Assembly (NCBI GenBank): GCA_963747755.1
Contig: CAVVGK010000018.1
Location: forward strand, 372,001-436,000
Direction: 5' to 3'
Origin: DATFVA01 sp963747755
Lineage (GTDB): Bacteria > Bacteroidota > Ignavibacteria > Ignavibacteriales > Ignavibacteriaceae
DNA length: 64,000 nucleotides
Shown here: positions 9,556 through 18,421 of the stretch, one piece after another
Layout: each line of letters begins with the position of its first letter
Numbering within the stretch: the first letter of the stretch is position 1
Translations under genes and position numbers: made by a program
The notes under the pieces: model-generated
Databases searched by the model: none
The model's input: the letters and a program-made list of their open reading frames with translations, nothing else
Told to the model about the DNA's origin: nothing

Positions 9556-10071
9556 ATGTTAAGCAATTTGAGATCTATATGGGAAGCTTTTAAGCATGCA
9601 TTCACCCCTCCGGATACCGTACAGTATCCTGAGCAAAAACCATATCTACCTCCAAGGTGGCGAGGCAGAATAATACTATCACGTGATCCCGATGGAGGTG
9701 AGAGGTGTGTGGCCTGCTATCTTTGTGCAGTAGCCTGCCCGGTAGACTGCATTTCATTGCAGGCAACAGAGGATGGAAACAACAGGAGATACCCTGAATT
9801 CTTCAGAATTAATTTTTCCAGATGCATCTTCTGTGGATACTGTGAAGATGCTTGTCCGACTTACGCTATACAATTGACACCCGATTTCGAAATGTCAGAA
9901 TATGACAGGCAAAACCTCGTGTATGAAAAAGAGGATCTTCTTATTGAAGGCGAGGGAAAATATTACGGATATAATTTTTACAGGGTAGCAGGATTGAAAA
10001 TAGGCGGAAAAGATAAAGGAGAAGCAGAGAATGAAGAAAAACCGATTGACATAAGGAGTCTTATTCCCTGA
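9556..10071 (+). CDS. nuoI: NADH-quinone oxidoreductase subunit I
   Basis: Ferredoxin-type subunit with clusters N6a and N6b, linking NuoG to N2. Two 4Fe-4S motifs are intact: C51, C54, C57 and C61 in CVACYLCAVAC, and C90, C93, C96 and C100 in CIFCGYCEDAC. The protein of 171 residues has the usual length with a charged tail (KDKGEAENEEKPID). Its stop TGA overlaps the nuoJ ATG in TGATG. Confidence 0.96.
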   Translation: MLSNLRSIWEAFKHAFTPPDTVQYPEQKPYLPPRWRGRIILSRDPDGGERCVACYLCAVACPVDCISLQATEDGNNRRYPEFFRINFSRCIFCGYCEDACPTYAIQLTPDFEMSEYDRQNLVYEKEDLLIEGEGKYYGYNFYRVAGLKIGGKDKGEAENEEKPIDIRSLIP

Positions 10072-10595
10072 TGGATGTACTTTTTTATATATCGGCAGCA
10101 GTAGCAGTTGGTTCATCACTGATGGCAGTAACCCGGACCAATGCAGTACATGGATTACTTTACCTGGTTGCATCGCTGCTTTCGGCTTCATTTATATTTT
10201 ATCTATTCGGTGCACCTTATATAGCAGCCCTTGAGGTAATTATTTATGCAGGGGCAATAATGGTGCTTTTCATCTTCGTGGTGATGATGCTCAACCTTGG
10301 GAAACATTCAGAAGAACAGGAAAAGAACTGGATGAAGCCGAAAATATGGAGAGGTCCTTCATTGTTGATAGGGATACTGCTGGCGGAATTTATAATTATG
10401 CTGGCCAACGCAGGCGATTCATATTTTCAATTTATTAAAGTGGATCCGAAACAAGTAGGCACATCGCTGTTTACAACCTATATATTGGGAGTTGAACTTA
10501 CGGCAATGCTTCTTATGTCGGGTATTGTTGGCGCTTATCACCTGGGGCAGCAAAAAAAGAAAATGAGGCACAGGTATCTGGAAGAGAAGGAGTGA
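10071..10595 (+). CDS. nuoJ: NADH-quinone oxidoreductase subunit J
   Basis: Membrane subunit of the proton-pumping arm, 174 residues with five hydrophobic segments. The family stretch AALEVIIYAGAIMVLFIFVVMMLNL in segment 3 is clear. It overlaps nuoI by one base and is followed by an 87-base gap before nuoK that holds nothing recognisable. Confidence 0.94.
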   Translation: MDVLFYISAAVAVGSSLMAVTRTNAVHGLLYLVASLLSASFIFYLFGAPYIAALEVIIYAGAIMVLFIFVVMMLNLGKHSEEQEKNWMKPKIWRGPSLLIGILLAEFIIMLANAGDSYFQFIKVDPKQVGTSLFTTYILGVELTAMLLMSGIVGAYHLGQQKKKMRHRYLEEKE

Positions 10596-10682
10596 ATTGA
10601 AAAACAAGAAATCAAAAATAATTAGAAAATGCCGAGATCTTAACATTGGAATAATGGAATCAGAGATTAGAGATACAGAAGA

Positions 10683-10991
10683 ATGAATAACGTACCTATA
10701 ATGGCAGGTTTAATACTAACAGGAGTGCTATTTATGATTGGCGTAACGGGACTGCTTGTTCGCCGAAACCTGATCTTTATGCTGATGTCAATCGAAATAA
10801 TGCTGAATGCAGCAGGAATGGCATTCATTGTTGCCGGTTCCAAATGGGTTCAGCCGGACGGACAGGTAATGTTTATTTTTATTCTTGCAATGGCTGCTGC
10901 TGAAGTCGCAGTAGGACTCGCATTGATCCTGCGGATACATTACAAAACCAAATCACTTGATGCAGATGAACTAAATAAGATGAAAGATTAG
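10683..10991 (+). CDS. nuoK: NADH-quinone oxidoreductase subunit K
   Basis: Small antiporter-related membrane subunit (102 residues, three helices). The two buried glutamates of the family are in LMSIEIMLNAAG and in AMAAAEVAVGLAL. It lies between nuoJ and nuoL, the normal place. No strong ribosome site is seen before ATG 10683. Confidence 0.95.
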   Translation: MNNVPIMAGLILTGVLFMIGVTGLLVRRNLIFMLMSIEIMLNAAGMAFIVAGSKWVQPDGQVMFIFILAMAAAEVAVGLALILRIHYKTKSLDADELNKMKD

Positions 10992-11002
10992 GAAAACGAT
11001 AG

Positions 11003-12037
11003 ATGCTTAGCTGGTTATGGGTTATAGTTGCTTTACCTTTATTAGGTTTTCTGCTGCTTGCTATTTTCGGTAAGAGAATGGGTAAGACTGCAGTGGGAAT
11101 CATCGGAGTAGGTTCGGTCGGGTCGTCTGCTCTGATAACTATCCTTATAGGTATCTTTTATATAACCGCGTCGGGCCAGGGAACTGCATATGTCCAAACC
11201 CTCTGGCAGTGGTTTGATGTTGCAGGATTCAATCCATCAATTTCCTTTCATCTCGATCCGCTTTCATTGACCTTCATATTCGTTATCACTTTCGTCGGTT
11301 TCCTCATCCATTTATACTCAGCAGAATTTATGATAGATGACGAGGGTTACTCGAGATTCTTCGCTTATATGAACCTATTTATAGCATCTATGCTTATACT
11401 TGTCCTGGCTGATAACCTTCTGCTTCTTTATCTTGGATGGGAGGGAGTAGGGTTATGCAGTTACCTTCTGATCGGATTCTGGTATAAAGATCCCGCTAAT
11501 GGGACAGCAGCAAGGAAGGCATTTATTGTGACGAGGGTAGGGGATACCGCAATGGCTATAGGCCTCTTCTACCTGGTAATGAATTTTAATACGCTGAATA
11601 TAAGTGATATTTTAGCAGCTGCTCAGCAGCAATGGCCGTCAGGTTCTACAATGGCCTTTACTGCTTCTATACTTCTGTTGGGCGGCGCTTTAGGAAAATC
11701 GGCACAGCTTCCTCTGCAGACCTGGCTGCCAGATGCTATGGCAGGACCATCTCCTGTGAGCGCATTAATCCACGCAGCTACAATGGTTACAGCAGGTGTT
11801 TATCTCATTGCAAGAACAAATGTATTATTCATTCTATCACCCCCAGTTCAAACTATTGTTGCTGTGATAGGCACTTTAACACTTCTATTGGCGGGTTTCA
11901 GCGCTCTCACCCAGTATGATATTAAGAGGGTGCTGGCCTATTCCACTATAAGTCAGATTGGTTATATGTTCCTTGCTTTAGGTGTTGGAGCCTGGTCTGC
12001 GGCTATTTTTCACTTTATGATTCATGCATTCTTTTAA
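11003..12037 (+). CDS. nuoL: NADH-quinone oxidoreductase subunit L, N-terminal part (frame broken)
   Basis: Antiporter-like proton-pumping subunit. This 344-residue piece holds the first ten or so helices with the family signatures FAYMNLFIASMLILVLADNLLLLYLGWEGVGLCSYLLIGFWY, then LPLQTWLPDAMAGPSPVSALIHAATMVTAGVYL and KRVLAYSTISQIGYM. It ends at a TAA inside the conserved HAFFKALLFL motif because TTCTTTTAAA has one T too many for the frame. The remainder continues from 12024 in the next frame; the joined product would be about 623 residues, normal for NuoL. Confidence 0.92.
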   Translation: MLSWLWVIVALPLLGFLLLAIFGKRMGKTAVGIIGVGSVGSSALITILIGIFYITASGQGTAYVQTLWQWFDVAGFNPSISFHLDPLSLTFIFVITFVGFLIHLYSAEFMIDDEGYSRFFAYMNLFIASMLILVLADNLLLLYLGWEGVGLCSYLLIGFWYKDPANGTAARKAFIVTRVGDTAMAIGLFYLVMNFNTLNISDILAAAQQQWPSGSTMAFTASILLLGGALGKSAQLPLQTWLPDAMAGPSPVSALIHAATMVTAGVYLIARTNVLFILSPPVQTIVAVIGTLTLLLAGFSALTQYDIKRVLAYSTISQIGYMFLALGVGAWSAAIFHFMIHAFF

Positions 12038-12875
12038 AGCCCTGCTATTTCTTGGAGCCGGAGCCGTCATCATTTCTCTCCATCACGAACATAATATGTT
12101 AAAGATGGGCGGACTTCGCAAAGAGATGCCTGTAACATTTTATACTTTTCTCATTGGATCAGCTTCTCTGGCTGCACTTCCTCTCATCACTGCCGGTTTC
12201 TATAGCAAAGATGAAATCATCTGGTACAGCTGGTCTGCCTCAAACGGAAATCCATGGCTCTGGATAGGAGCAATTATAGGCGCATTTATAACAGCTGTGT
12301 ATACTTTCAGGATGGTTTTTATAACCTTCTATGGAAGAATGCAGATGAAGCCGGAGAAAAAACTCAGCGGATTTATTAAGGTTCCGCTGGTTGTGCTGGC
12401 TGTATTGTCAATTATAGGAGGATTTATTCAGACTCCCTCAACACTCGGTGATATAACAGTATTCTCAAACTTTTTAACGAAAGCGCTCCCTGAAGTTGTA
12501 ACCCATTCTTCAGAAGGACTTGAAATATTGTTCCAGGTAATAACTGCCTTGCTTGCATTGTCGGGATTATTCATCGCTTACATTCTCTACGTTAAAAGGA
12601 AACCTGAAGGAAGACACAAATCTTTTATAGCCGAATTCCTTCTCTCAGGTTGGCGGTTTGATAAGATATACGACCGGGTTTTTGTTCGTCCCGTTGTATG
12701 GATGGCGGAGGTGGACAGGCACGACTTCATCGACTATTTCTATACTTTTATAGCCTGGTTGACAGGACTGGCGTATAAGCTCCTATCGCTTACTCAGACT
12801 GGTAATCTGCGCTGGTATGCAGCAGGACTGGTAATAGGTGCAATCTTAACAATATCAATAGTGTTATTATCGTGA
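12024..12875 (+). CDS. nuoL: NADH-quinone oxidoreductase subunit L, C-terminal part (frame broken)
   Basis: Continuation of nuoL after the single-base break. It resumes with FKALLFLGAGAVIISLHHEHNMLKMGGLRKEMP, followed by FYSKDEIIW and the last helices, including the piston-like amphipathic helix and the terminal anchor. The ATG at 12024 is merely the first one available, not a plausible native start. The stop TGA at 12873-12875 overlaps the GTG of nuoM at 12872. Confidence 0.9.
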   Translation: MHSFKALLFLGAGAVIISLHHEHNMLKMGGLRKEMPVTFYTFLIGSASLAALPLITAGFYSKDEIIWYSWSASNGNPWLWIGAIIGAFITAVYTFRMVFITFYGRMQMKPEKKLSGFIKVPLVVLAVLSIIGGFIQTPSTLGDITVFSNFLTKALPEVVTHSSEGLEILFQVITALLALSGLFIAYILYVKRKPEGRHKSFIAEFLLSGWRFDKIYDRVFVRPVVWMAEVDRHDFIDYFYTFIAWLTGLAYKLLSLTQTGNLRWYAAGLVIGAILTISIVLLS

Positions 12876-14446
12876 TACTGGTTTATATTATAATAATCTT
12901 GTTTGCAGGTGGACTCCTCGCCTGGCTGATCTCTAAAATAAGCGAGGCGGGAGCGAGATGGGTTTCGCTCGTCTTTTTATTTGCGTCTTTTGTTCTCGCG
13001 GTTTACCTCTGGCTGACAGCTGGAGCATCTACATCTGTAAGTGCCGGAAGTAAATGGATGGCAGAGGTGCAGTGGAATTGGATTCCGCAGTTCGGTATTA
13101 GTCTGCATTTCGCAGCTGACGGCTTAAGCATACTATTGATGCTCCTTACACTTTTCCTCGGTATTATTTCAGTACTTATTTCCTGGAAGAGCATAACAAA
13201 AAGTGTAGGATTCTATCATTTCAATTTGCTATGGATACTTGCAGGGATAATAGGAGTGTTCACTTCTCTTGATCTTTTCCTCTTTTATTCTTTCTGGGAA
13301 GTAATGCTCATCCCGATGTATTTTCTAATAGGTATATGGGGTCACGAAAACCGTGTCTATGCCTCCTTTAAGTTTTTTCTTTTTACACAGGCAAGCGGAC
13401 TTCTAATGTTTATTGCCATTCTTGCCCTTTATATTATTCACGGCCAGAATACCGGCACATATACATTTGACTATACTGCATTGCTGGGAACTCAGCTTTC
13501 ACCTGTTGCTGGAATGTGGATTATGCTTGGGTTCCTCATTGCTTTTATAGTAAAACTTCCTGCATTTCCTTTCCATAACTGGCTGCCGGATGCTCATACC
13601 GAAGCCCCAACTGCAGGCAGCGTTATACTCGCTGGTCTTCTTCTAAAAACAGGAGCCTATGGAATACTCCGTTTCGTGATCCCTCTCTTTCCCGACGCCA
13701 GCAGGACGTTTGCACCCGTTGCAATCATACTTGGTGTTGTCGGTATACTATATGGAGCAAAACTTGCATTTGCACAAACTGATTTTAAACGCCTTGTTGC
13801 ATATACAAGTGTTAGTCATATGGGCTTTATTCTCCTTGGTGCATTTTCATTCAATCAGCTTGCATTACAGGGAGTTGTTCTTCAGATGCTGACGCACGGA
13901 ATCAGCACAGGAGCACTATTCATCCTTGTAGGTGCTATACAGGATAGAATACATACACGTGACCTGAACAGACTTGGAGGTTTGTGGGACCAGGTTCCAC
14001 GTATGGGAGGCATTGCTTTAGTTTTCGCTATGGCATCACTTGGATTGCCTGCACTAGGCAATTTTGTAGCAGAATTTTTAATCCTTGCCGGTTCATTTCA
14101 GGCAAACGTGTTTTGGACAATTATAGCAGCACTTGGACTTGTAGCTTCAACGCTTTATTCATTAAGAATTATGCAGAAAGTATTTTACGGAAAAAAAGAA
14201 GAAGAGTGGAAGATATCTGATTTTGATGGAAGGGAAATCCTTGTGATGGCTGGACTGATCATTGCGATTGTCTGGATCGGAATTTATCCGGGTTCATTTC
14301 TGAATACTTCAAAAGCCTCCATAGAAAGAATCCTGAATCAGAACCAGGCGCCCGGTACTTACGAAGTTCTTAATAAAAATGAGATGCAAAGCAGTATTAC
14401 AAACAACGGAAATATCCAAAGCAAAAATCAGGCTGATTCACGATGA
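12872..14446 (+). CDS. nuoM: NADH-quinone oxidoreductase subunit M
   Basis: Second antiporter-like pump subunit, 524 residues with about 14 helices. Start GTG overlaps the nuoL stop in GTGA. The conserved glutamate region FYSFWEVMLIPMYFLIGIWG, LPAFPFHNWLPDAHTEAPTAGSVILAGLLLKTGAYG and FKRLVAYTSVSHMGFI are present. A hydrophilic tail of about 30 residues rich in N and Q follows the last helix. The stop overlaps the nuoN start in ATGA. Confidence 0.95.
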   Translation: MILVYIIIILFAGGLLAWLISKISEAGARWVSLVFLFASFVLAVYLWLTAGASTSVSAGSKWMAEVQWNWIPQFGISLHFAADGLSILLMLLTLFLGIISVLISWKSITKSVGFYHFNLLWILAGIIGVFTSLDLFLFYSFWEVMLIPMYFLIGIWGHENRVYASFKFFLFTQASGLLMFIAILALYIIHGQNTGTYTFDYTALLGTQLSPVAGMWIMLGFLIAFIVKLPAFPFHNWLPDAHTEAPTAGSVILAGLLLKTGAYGILRFVIPLFPDASRTFAPVAIILGVVGILYGAKLAFAQTDFKRLVAYTSVSHMGFILLGAFSFNQLALQGVVLQMLTHGISTGALFILVGAIQDRIHTRDLNRLGGLWDQVPRMGGIALVFAMASLGLPALGNFVAEFLILAGSFQANVFWTIIAALGLVASTLYSLRIMQKVFYGKKEEEWKISDFDGREILVMAGLIIAIVWIGIYPGSFLNTSKASIERILNQNQAPGTYEVLNKNEMQSSITNNGNIQSKNQADSR

Positions 14447-15879
14447 ACGCACAGGATTTTTATGTATTAATTCCCCTTATTATAATCGCGCTTGTTCCGA
14501 TTACAATAATGTTTATTATAGCGATTAAGCGATACCATGCGGTGGTAAATGCATTTTCGCTGTTAGCCCTGGCAGCAGCATTGATATCTCTCTTTTATAT
14601 AAAAATATATATACCGCGCCAGGTAACTCCTTTGCTTCTGGTAGATAACTACACCCTTTTCTATTGGGGGTTGATATTTGCTGCTTCTTTCTTTGTGGTT
14701 CTGCTTTCCTACAAGTATATGAAGGATAAAGAGCAAAACAGCGAGGAATATTATATCCTTATTTTCAATGCTGTCCTAGGTTCCTCGGTAATCGCAGCCA
14801 GCAACCATTTTATCTCTTTCTTCCTGGGACTTGAATTACTAAGTGTTTCATTATACGTATTAATTGCCTACCCGAAGTTCAGTGAGAAGCACCTCGAAGC
14901 AGGAATTAAGTATCTGATTCTTGCTGCGGCCTCCTCGGCATTTCTGCTTTATGGAATGGCCCTCGTTTACTCAGATACCGGTTCAATGTTTTTTCCTGCA
15001 ATAGTGAAAGCTTTGTTATCCGGAGTCGAAATATCACCTTTTGCGCTTTTTGGCTTTGCTTTAATGTTCATAGGAATTGGTTTCAAGCTTGCAATTGTAC
15101 CCTTCCATTTATGGACTCCCGATGTATACCAGGGAGCTCCGGCCCCGGTAACAGGATTCATTGCTACTGTATCGAAGGGAGGTGTATTCGCTTTCCTCCT
15201 AAGACTGTTCTATGAACTCAATCTGTACAGATTTCATCCCCTCGTAATAATCTTTACAGTTATTTCGATTGCATCAATGTTTGCAGGAAACCTGCTTGCT
15301 TTACGGCAGCAGAATGTAAAGAGGATACTGGCTTATTCATCGATTGCCCATCTTGGGTACCTTCTTATTGCATTTTTAGCAGCAGGGGAGATGGGACTGA
15401 ATGCAGCTACATTTTATCTCGTAGCTTATTTTATTACGACTCTCGGTGCATTTGGAGTAGTAACTATACTGTCGACAAAAGATAAGGAGGCTGAAGACAT
15501 AGACGATTACAGGGGATTATACAAGAGCAAGCCACTAACAGCCGCTATATTTACAGCAATGCTTTTTTCTCTTGCTGGTATTCCTTTAACCGCAGGTTTT
15601 ATTGGAAAGTACTATATCCTCCTTTCGGGAGTAAATACTGAGATTTGGCTGTTAGTAATCAGTCTTGTCATAAATAGCGTGGTAGGACTTTATTATTACC
15701 TAAGAATCATTGTAGCAATGTATTCAAAACCAGATTCATCAGAAGAACGTCGATTCCCCGGCTTTACTCTTGGAAGCGGATTCGCCCTTGGAATTTTGAC
15801 AATTCTGCTTGTTTGGTTCGGGGTAGCTCCGGCAGGAATTCTCAGTCTCATTAAATCGCTTGTCGCAAGTTTAAGTTGA
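14443..15879 (+). CDS. nuoN: NADH-quinone oxidoreductase subunit N
   Basis: Third antiporter-like pump subunit and last gene of the operon, 478 residues. Signatures: FFLGLELLSVSLYVLIAY, FKLAIVPFHLWTPDVYQGAPAPVTGFIATVSKGGVFAFLLR and VKRILAYSSIAHLGYLL. It overlaps nuoM by four bases. No clear intrinsic terminator follows, and the PEBP-like gene starts 24 bases later on the same strand, so read-through into it is possible. Confidence 0.95.
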   Translation: MNAQDFYVLIPLIIIALVPITIMFIIAIKRYHAVVNAFSLLALAAALISLFYIKIYIPRQVTPLLLVDNYTLFYWGLIFAASFFVVLLSYKYMKDKEQNSEEYYILIFNAVLGSSVIAASNHFISFFLGLELLSVSLYVLIAYPKFSEKHLEAGIKYLILAAASSAFLLYGMALVYSDTGSMFFPAIVKALLSGVEISPFALFGFALMFIGIGFKLAIVPFHLWTPDVYQGAPAPVTGFIATVSKGGVFAFLLRLFYELNLYRFHPLVIIFTVISIASMFAGNLLALRQQNVKRILAYSSIAHLGYLLIAFLAAGEMGLNAATFYLVAYFITTLGAFGVVTILSTKDKEAEDIDDYRGLYKSKPLTAAIFTAMLFSLAGIPLTAGFIGKYYILLSGVNTEIWLLVISLVINSVVGLYYYLRIIVAMYSKPDSSEERRFPGFTLGSGFALGILTILLVWFGVAPAGILSLIKSLVASLS

Positions 15880-15903
15880 TCAAAATTTAGAATAGTTTTG
15901 CAT

Positions 15904-16470
15904 ATGCAAATATTTCCTGGTTATGTAATAGCACTGGTTTCACTATTAATTACAACGTTCTTAACAGTAAATACTTTTCCTCAACAGGAAAAGGGGGATA
16001 ATGATATGGAAATAGAAATAAATTCACGTTCGTTTGCGGAAGGGGAAAGTATTCCCTCAAAGTTTACCTGCGACGGCGCAAATGTTTCACCGCAATTAAA
16101 CTGGAACTGCAGTGTTGAGGGAGTAAAGACCTTTGTACTTATAATTGAAGACCCCGACTCTCCTAGCGGAAACTTTACTCACTGGCTGGTTTATAATATC
16201 CCGGCAAGTGTAAACTTATTGATGGAAAATTCTACACCCACTAAAAATGTACGGGATGAAATTCTGATGGGGACGAATGACTTCGGCAGGATCGGGTACG
16301 GTGGACCATGCCCTCCATCCGGAACTCATCACTATTATTTCAGAGTGTATGGTTTGAATACAGCAGTACACCTTGATTCCGGGGCAACCAAAAGAGAAGT
16401 TCTAAAGAAGATGGAAGGTCACGTTATTGCTCGTGGTGAACTTATGGGAACGTACCAGAGAAAAAAATAA
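15904..16470 (+). CDS. YbhB/YbcL-type PEBP family protein with signal peptide
   Basis: A phosphatidylethanolamine-binding-protein-like (Raf kinase inhibitor-like) protein of unknown ligand. Core motifs are clear: FTCDGANVSPQLNW, IEDPDSPSGNFTHWLVYNIP, GYGGPCPPSGTHHYYFRVYGL. From ATG 15904 it gains a hydrophobic segment (YVIALVSLLITTFLTVNTF) that looks like a signal peptide. A second in-frame ATG at 16006 has a strong AAGGGGG site 8-13 bases upstream and would give a cytoplasmic form starting right at the domain. Which start is used, or both, is open. A TTG at 15898 is less likely. Confidence 0.88.
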   Translation: MQIFPGYVIALVSLLITTFLTVNTFPQQEKGDNDMEIEINSRSFAEGESIPSKFTCDGANVSPQLNWNCSVEGVKTFVLIIEDPDSPSGNFTHWLVYNIPASVNLLMENSTPTKNVRDEILMGTNDFGRIGYGGPCPPSGTHHYYFRVYGLNTAVHLDSGATKREVLKKMEGHVIARGELMGTYQRKK

Positions 16471-16485
16471 GCGAGAGACATGCAG

Positions 16486-16956
16486 TTAAGCAGGTTCAGC
16501 CTTGCGTGAATCCTCCAGGATTTCAGGAGTGCTTTTTATGTAATGAACTAGCTGGCTGATTACAAATTCTTTTTCATCTATTACGGCTTTTACTACATCA
16601 CCTATCGATATTATTCCCATTAATTTATGGTTTGCCAGTACAGGGAGGTGTCTAATTCTCTTTTCTATCATCAGGGCCATACATTCCTCAACCATTGTGT
16701 CTGTACTAACATAAATTACTTTATCCGACATAATATCACGCACTTTCGAGTCTTTCGAAGATTTTCCCTCCAATATAACTTTCCTTGCATAATCCCTCTC
16801 TGACATTATACCCATAATTTCTCCATTTTCTATTACAAGTATAGCCCCGATTTTTTTCTCCGCCATCATTTTCAATGCACTAAAAATCGTATCATCAGGA
16901 GAAACGGAATATATATCATAACCTTTGCTGGATAGTATTTCTCTCACAGTTTTCAT
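16486..16956 (-). CDS. Two-CBS-domain protein
   Basis: A stand-alone pair of CBS domains (about residues 8-65 and 75-130), a module that binds adenine nucleotides and usually senses energy charge. Seen in the sequence: GAILVIENGEIMGIMSERDYARK, then RHLPVLANHKLMGIISIGDVVKA. Start at 16956 is preceded by AAAGGA at a good distance; an earlier in-frame ATG at 16974 is not. It converges with the PEBP-like gene, only 15 bases apart. No partner enzyme is encoded next to it. Confidence 0.9.
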   Translation of the reverse strand: MKTVREILSSKGYDIYSVSPDDTIFSALKMMAEKKIGAILVIENGEIMGIMSERDYARKVILEGKSSKDSKVRDIMSDKVIYVSTDTMVEECMALMIEKRIRHLPVLANHKLMGIISIGDVVKAVIDEKEFVISQLVHYIKSTPEILEDSRKAEPA

Positions 16957-17055
16957 ATAATTATCCTTTCTCATTTTGTTTATGACGGGATGCTAACCCG
17001 ATAATAGAAAAAATTCTTTTAAAGAAGCACTAATAATCTAAATTAGAGTGAAGAA

Positions 17056-17829
17056 TTATCTGTAAATATGATCGGTCTCAATTTTTATATCTGTAAACCA
17101 GATTTTCGTTTTGTTATCGGGACCATAGTGTTCTGTAGTAAGGATAATTCCATTATAATTTTTGTTCCCTTCCCAGGTGTAATATTTTTGGTTTCCGGAA
17201 TTCCCCCCGGGTTTGTAAATCCACTCCTTTATCATGTTGTCATCGTCAAGGAACAATTCAAAAACATCATTTGGGGTTATTCCGGTATTGTTTCTATAAG
17301 TTACGATCAGTTTATTTCCGGATTCCTTACTTAAAGGAAATTGCTGCTTGCCATCTAAAGTAATATCGATGTTCTTATCCCATAAAAGATGAAACGGGAA
17401 TAACAGCCAGTATTGATCATTAACAAATTTCGGGTCAATAAATTTGGTTATTGCGTTGGTGGTATCCATCTGGTTCCTGTTATAAGCATACTCGGTGTTT
17501 TTTCCATCCTTATCTGGACCTTTATATATTACTTTGCCTGAGTTAGGTTCCCATACCCAGCTTCTCTTTACACTCGCTACATCACTCCGGTCGTTGAAAG
17601 TAAAACTAATTGATGTGACATTTGAAAAAGATTGCACTCCGTATTTGTCTGCAATCCATCCCGGCAGTGAATTATTTGCGGTTTTTTCCTGTGAATACAA
17701 CCTGGTATTGACCAAAACCGCTATCAATAAAATCAAAGTGATCGATAAGCAGGAAACTGATCTCGCTTCTTTTGTTATAGATAGTGTTATGTGGCTGACA
17801 AAAAGAGACATTAAAATCTTTACTCCCAT
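17056..17829 (-). CDS. Exported DUF6503-like protein
   Basis: A secreted or periplasmic protein of unknown function, 257 residues. A hydrophobic segment near residues 28-45 followed by SQEK looks like a signal peptide; the N-terminus before it is long, so an alternative start at ATG 17811 is likely enough. The mature part has the pattern I associate with DUF6503: RSWVWEPNSGKVIYKG, KFVNDQYWLLFPFHLLWD, ELFLDDDNMIKEWIYKPGG and a last strand before the stop. Such proteins look like lipocalin or LolA-like beta folds. Family assignment is from memory of the pattern. Confidence 0.7.
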   Translation of the reverse strand: MGVKILMSLFVSHITLSITKEARSVSCLSITLILLIAVLVNTRLYSQEKTANNSLPGWIADKYGVQSFSNVTSISFTFNDRSDVASVKRSWVWEPNSGKVIYKGPDKDGKNTEYAYNRNQMDTTNAITKFIDPKFVNDQYWLLFPFHLLWDKNIDITLDGKQQFPLSKESGNKLIVTYRNNTGITPNDVFELFLDDDNMIKEWIYKPGGNSGNQKYYTWEGNKNYNGIILTTEHYGPDNKTKIWFTDIKIETDHIYR

Positions 17830-18421
17830 TTATAGCTGATTAAGGCAAGGAAACTAAATCAAGTTAGACCCATATCATATATAAGATTTTATTCTGAATC
17901 ACACAACCCCCGGGATAATCAGATTTTATAATCCTGCATTTTTTTAAATGCCTTATTAGCCGAAGGTTTGAGAGCAGGGGGGAGATATACCTGATGGATA
18001 TCAACGGTGATAAGATAAAATGGATCGCAGAGAGTAAAGAGAGAGGAAAAGGGGAGAGAGTTGAGCGCAAAGCAAAGGTTGAGTAAATCTTCAGTGGAGA
18101 TTGAGCGAGGATTAACAGAGCGCAGGCAGAAACAAGGTAGAAGTCAATCAGATGTTGAGAGTAAAGACCAGTTGAAGCCCGGACAAAGGGCGAGCAGAGG
18201 AAGGGTTAGTGTTAATTAGCCAGTCAGAGGATTATCAGGCGCCTGTTAGAGGCCGAGAGATGGCCGGGAGAATATCCTTAATATTGCGGCCGATTTGTTA
18301 TCATACAAATCAGTTGATACTTGAAACTGATAGCTGCATATATACTAAATAATATGGTTATAATTCAATCTTTTAATTATTTTTCATGCTATTACTTCTT
18401 AGTTATATTAAGATAAGATTT
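17830..18421. other. Non-coding gap with purine-rich stretch
   Basis: About 590 bases between divergent genes. From about 17960 to 18290 the plus strand is strikingly purine-rich and more G-rich than its surroundings. It includes a short reading frame from ATG 17994 to TAA 18086 (30 codons, highly charged, MDINGDKIKWIAE...) preceded by GGGGGAG. I cannot tell whether this is a small gene, an RNA or decayed coding sequence. Confidence 0.35.

Noticed and set aside
17864..18070. Minus-strand frame of 68 codons opposite the purine-rich tract
   Set aside because: Its hydrophobic, Ser/Leu/Ile-rich product is what any purine-rich opposite strand would give; no ribosome site.
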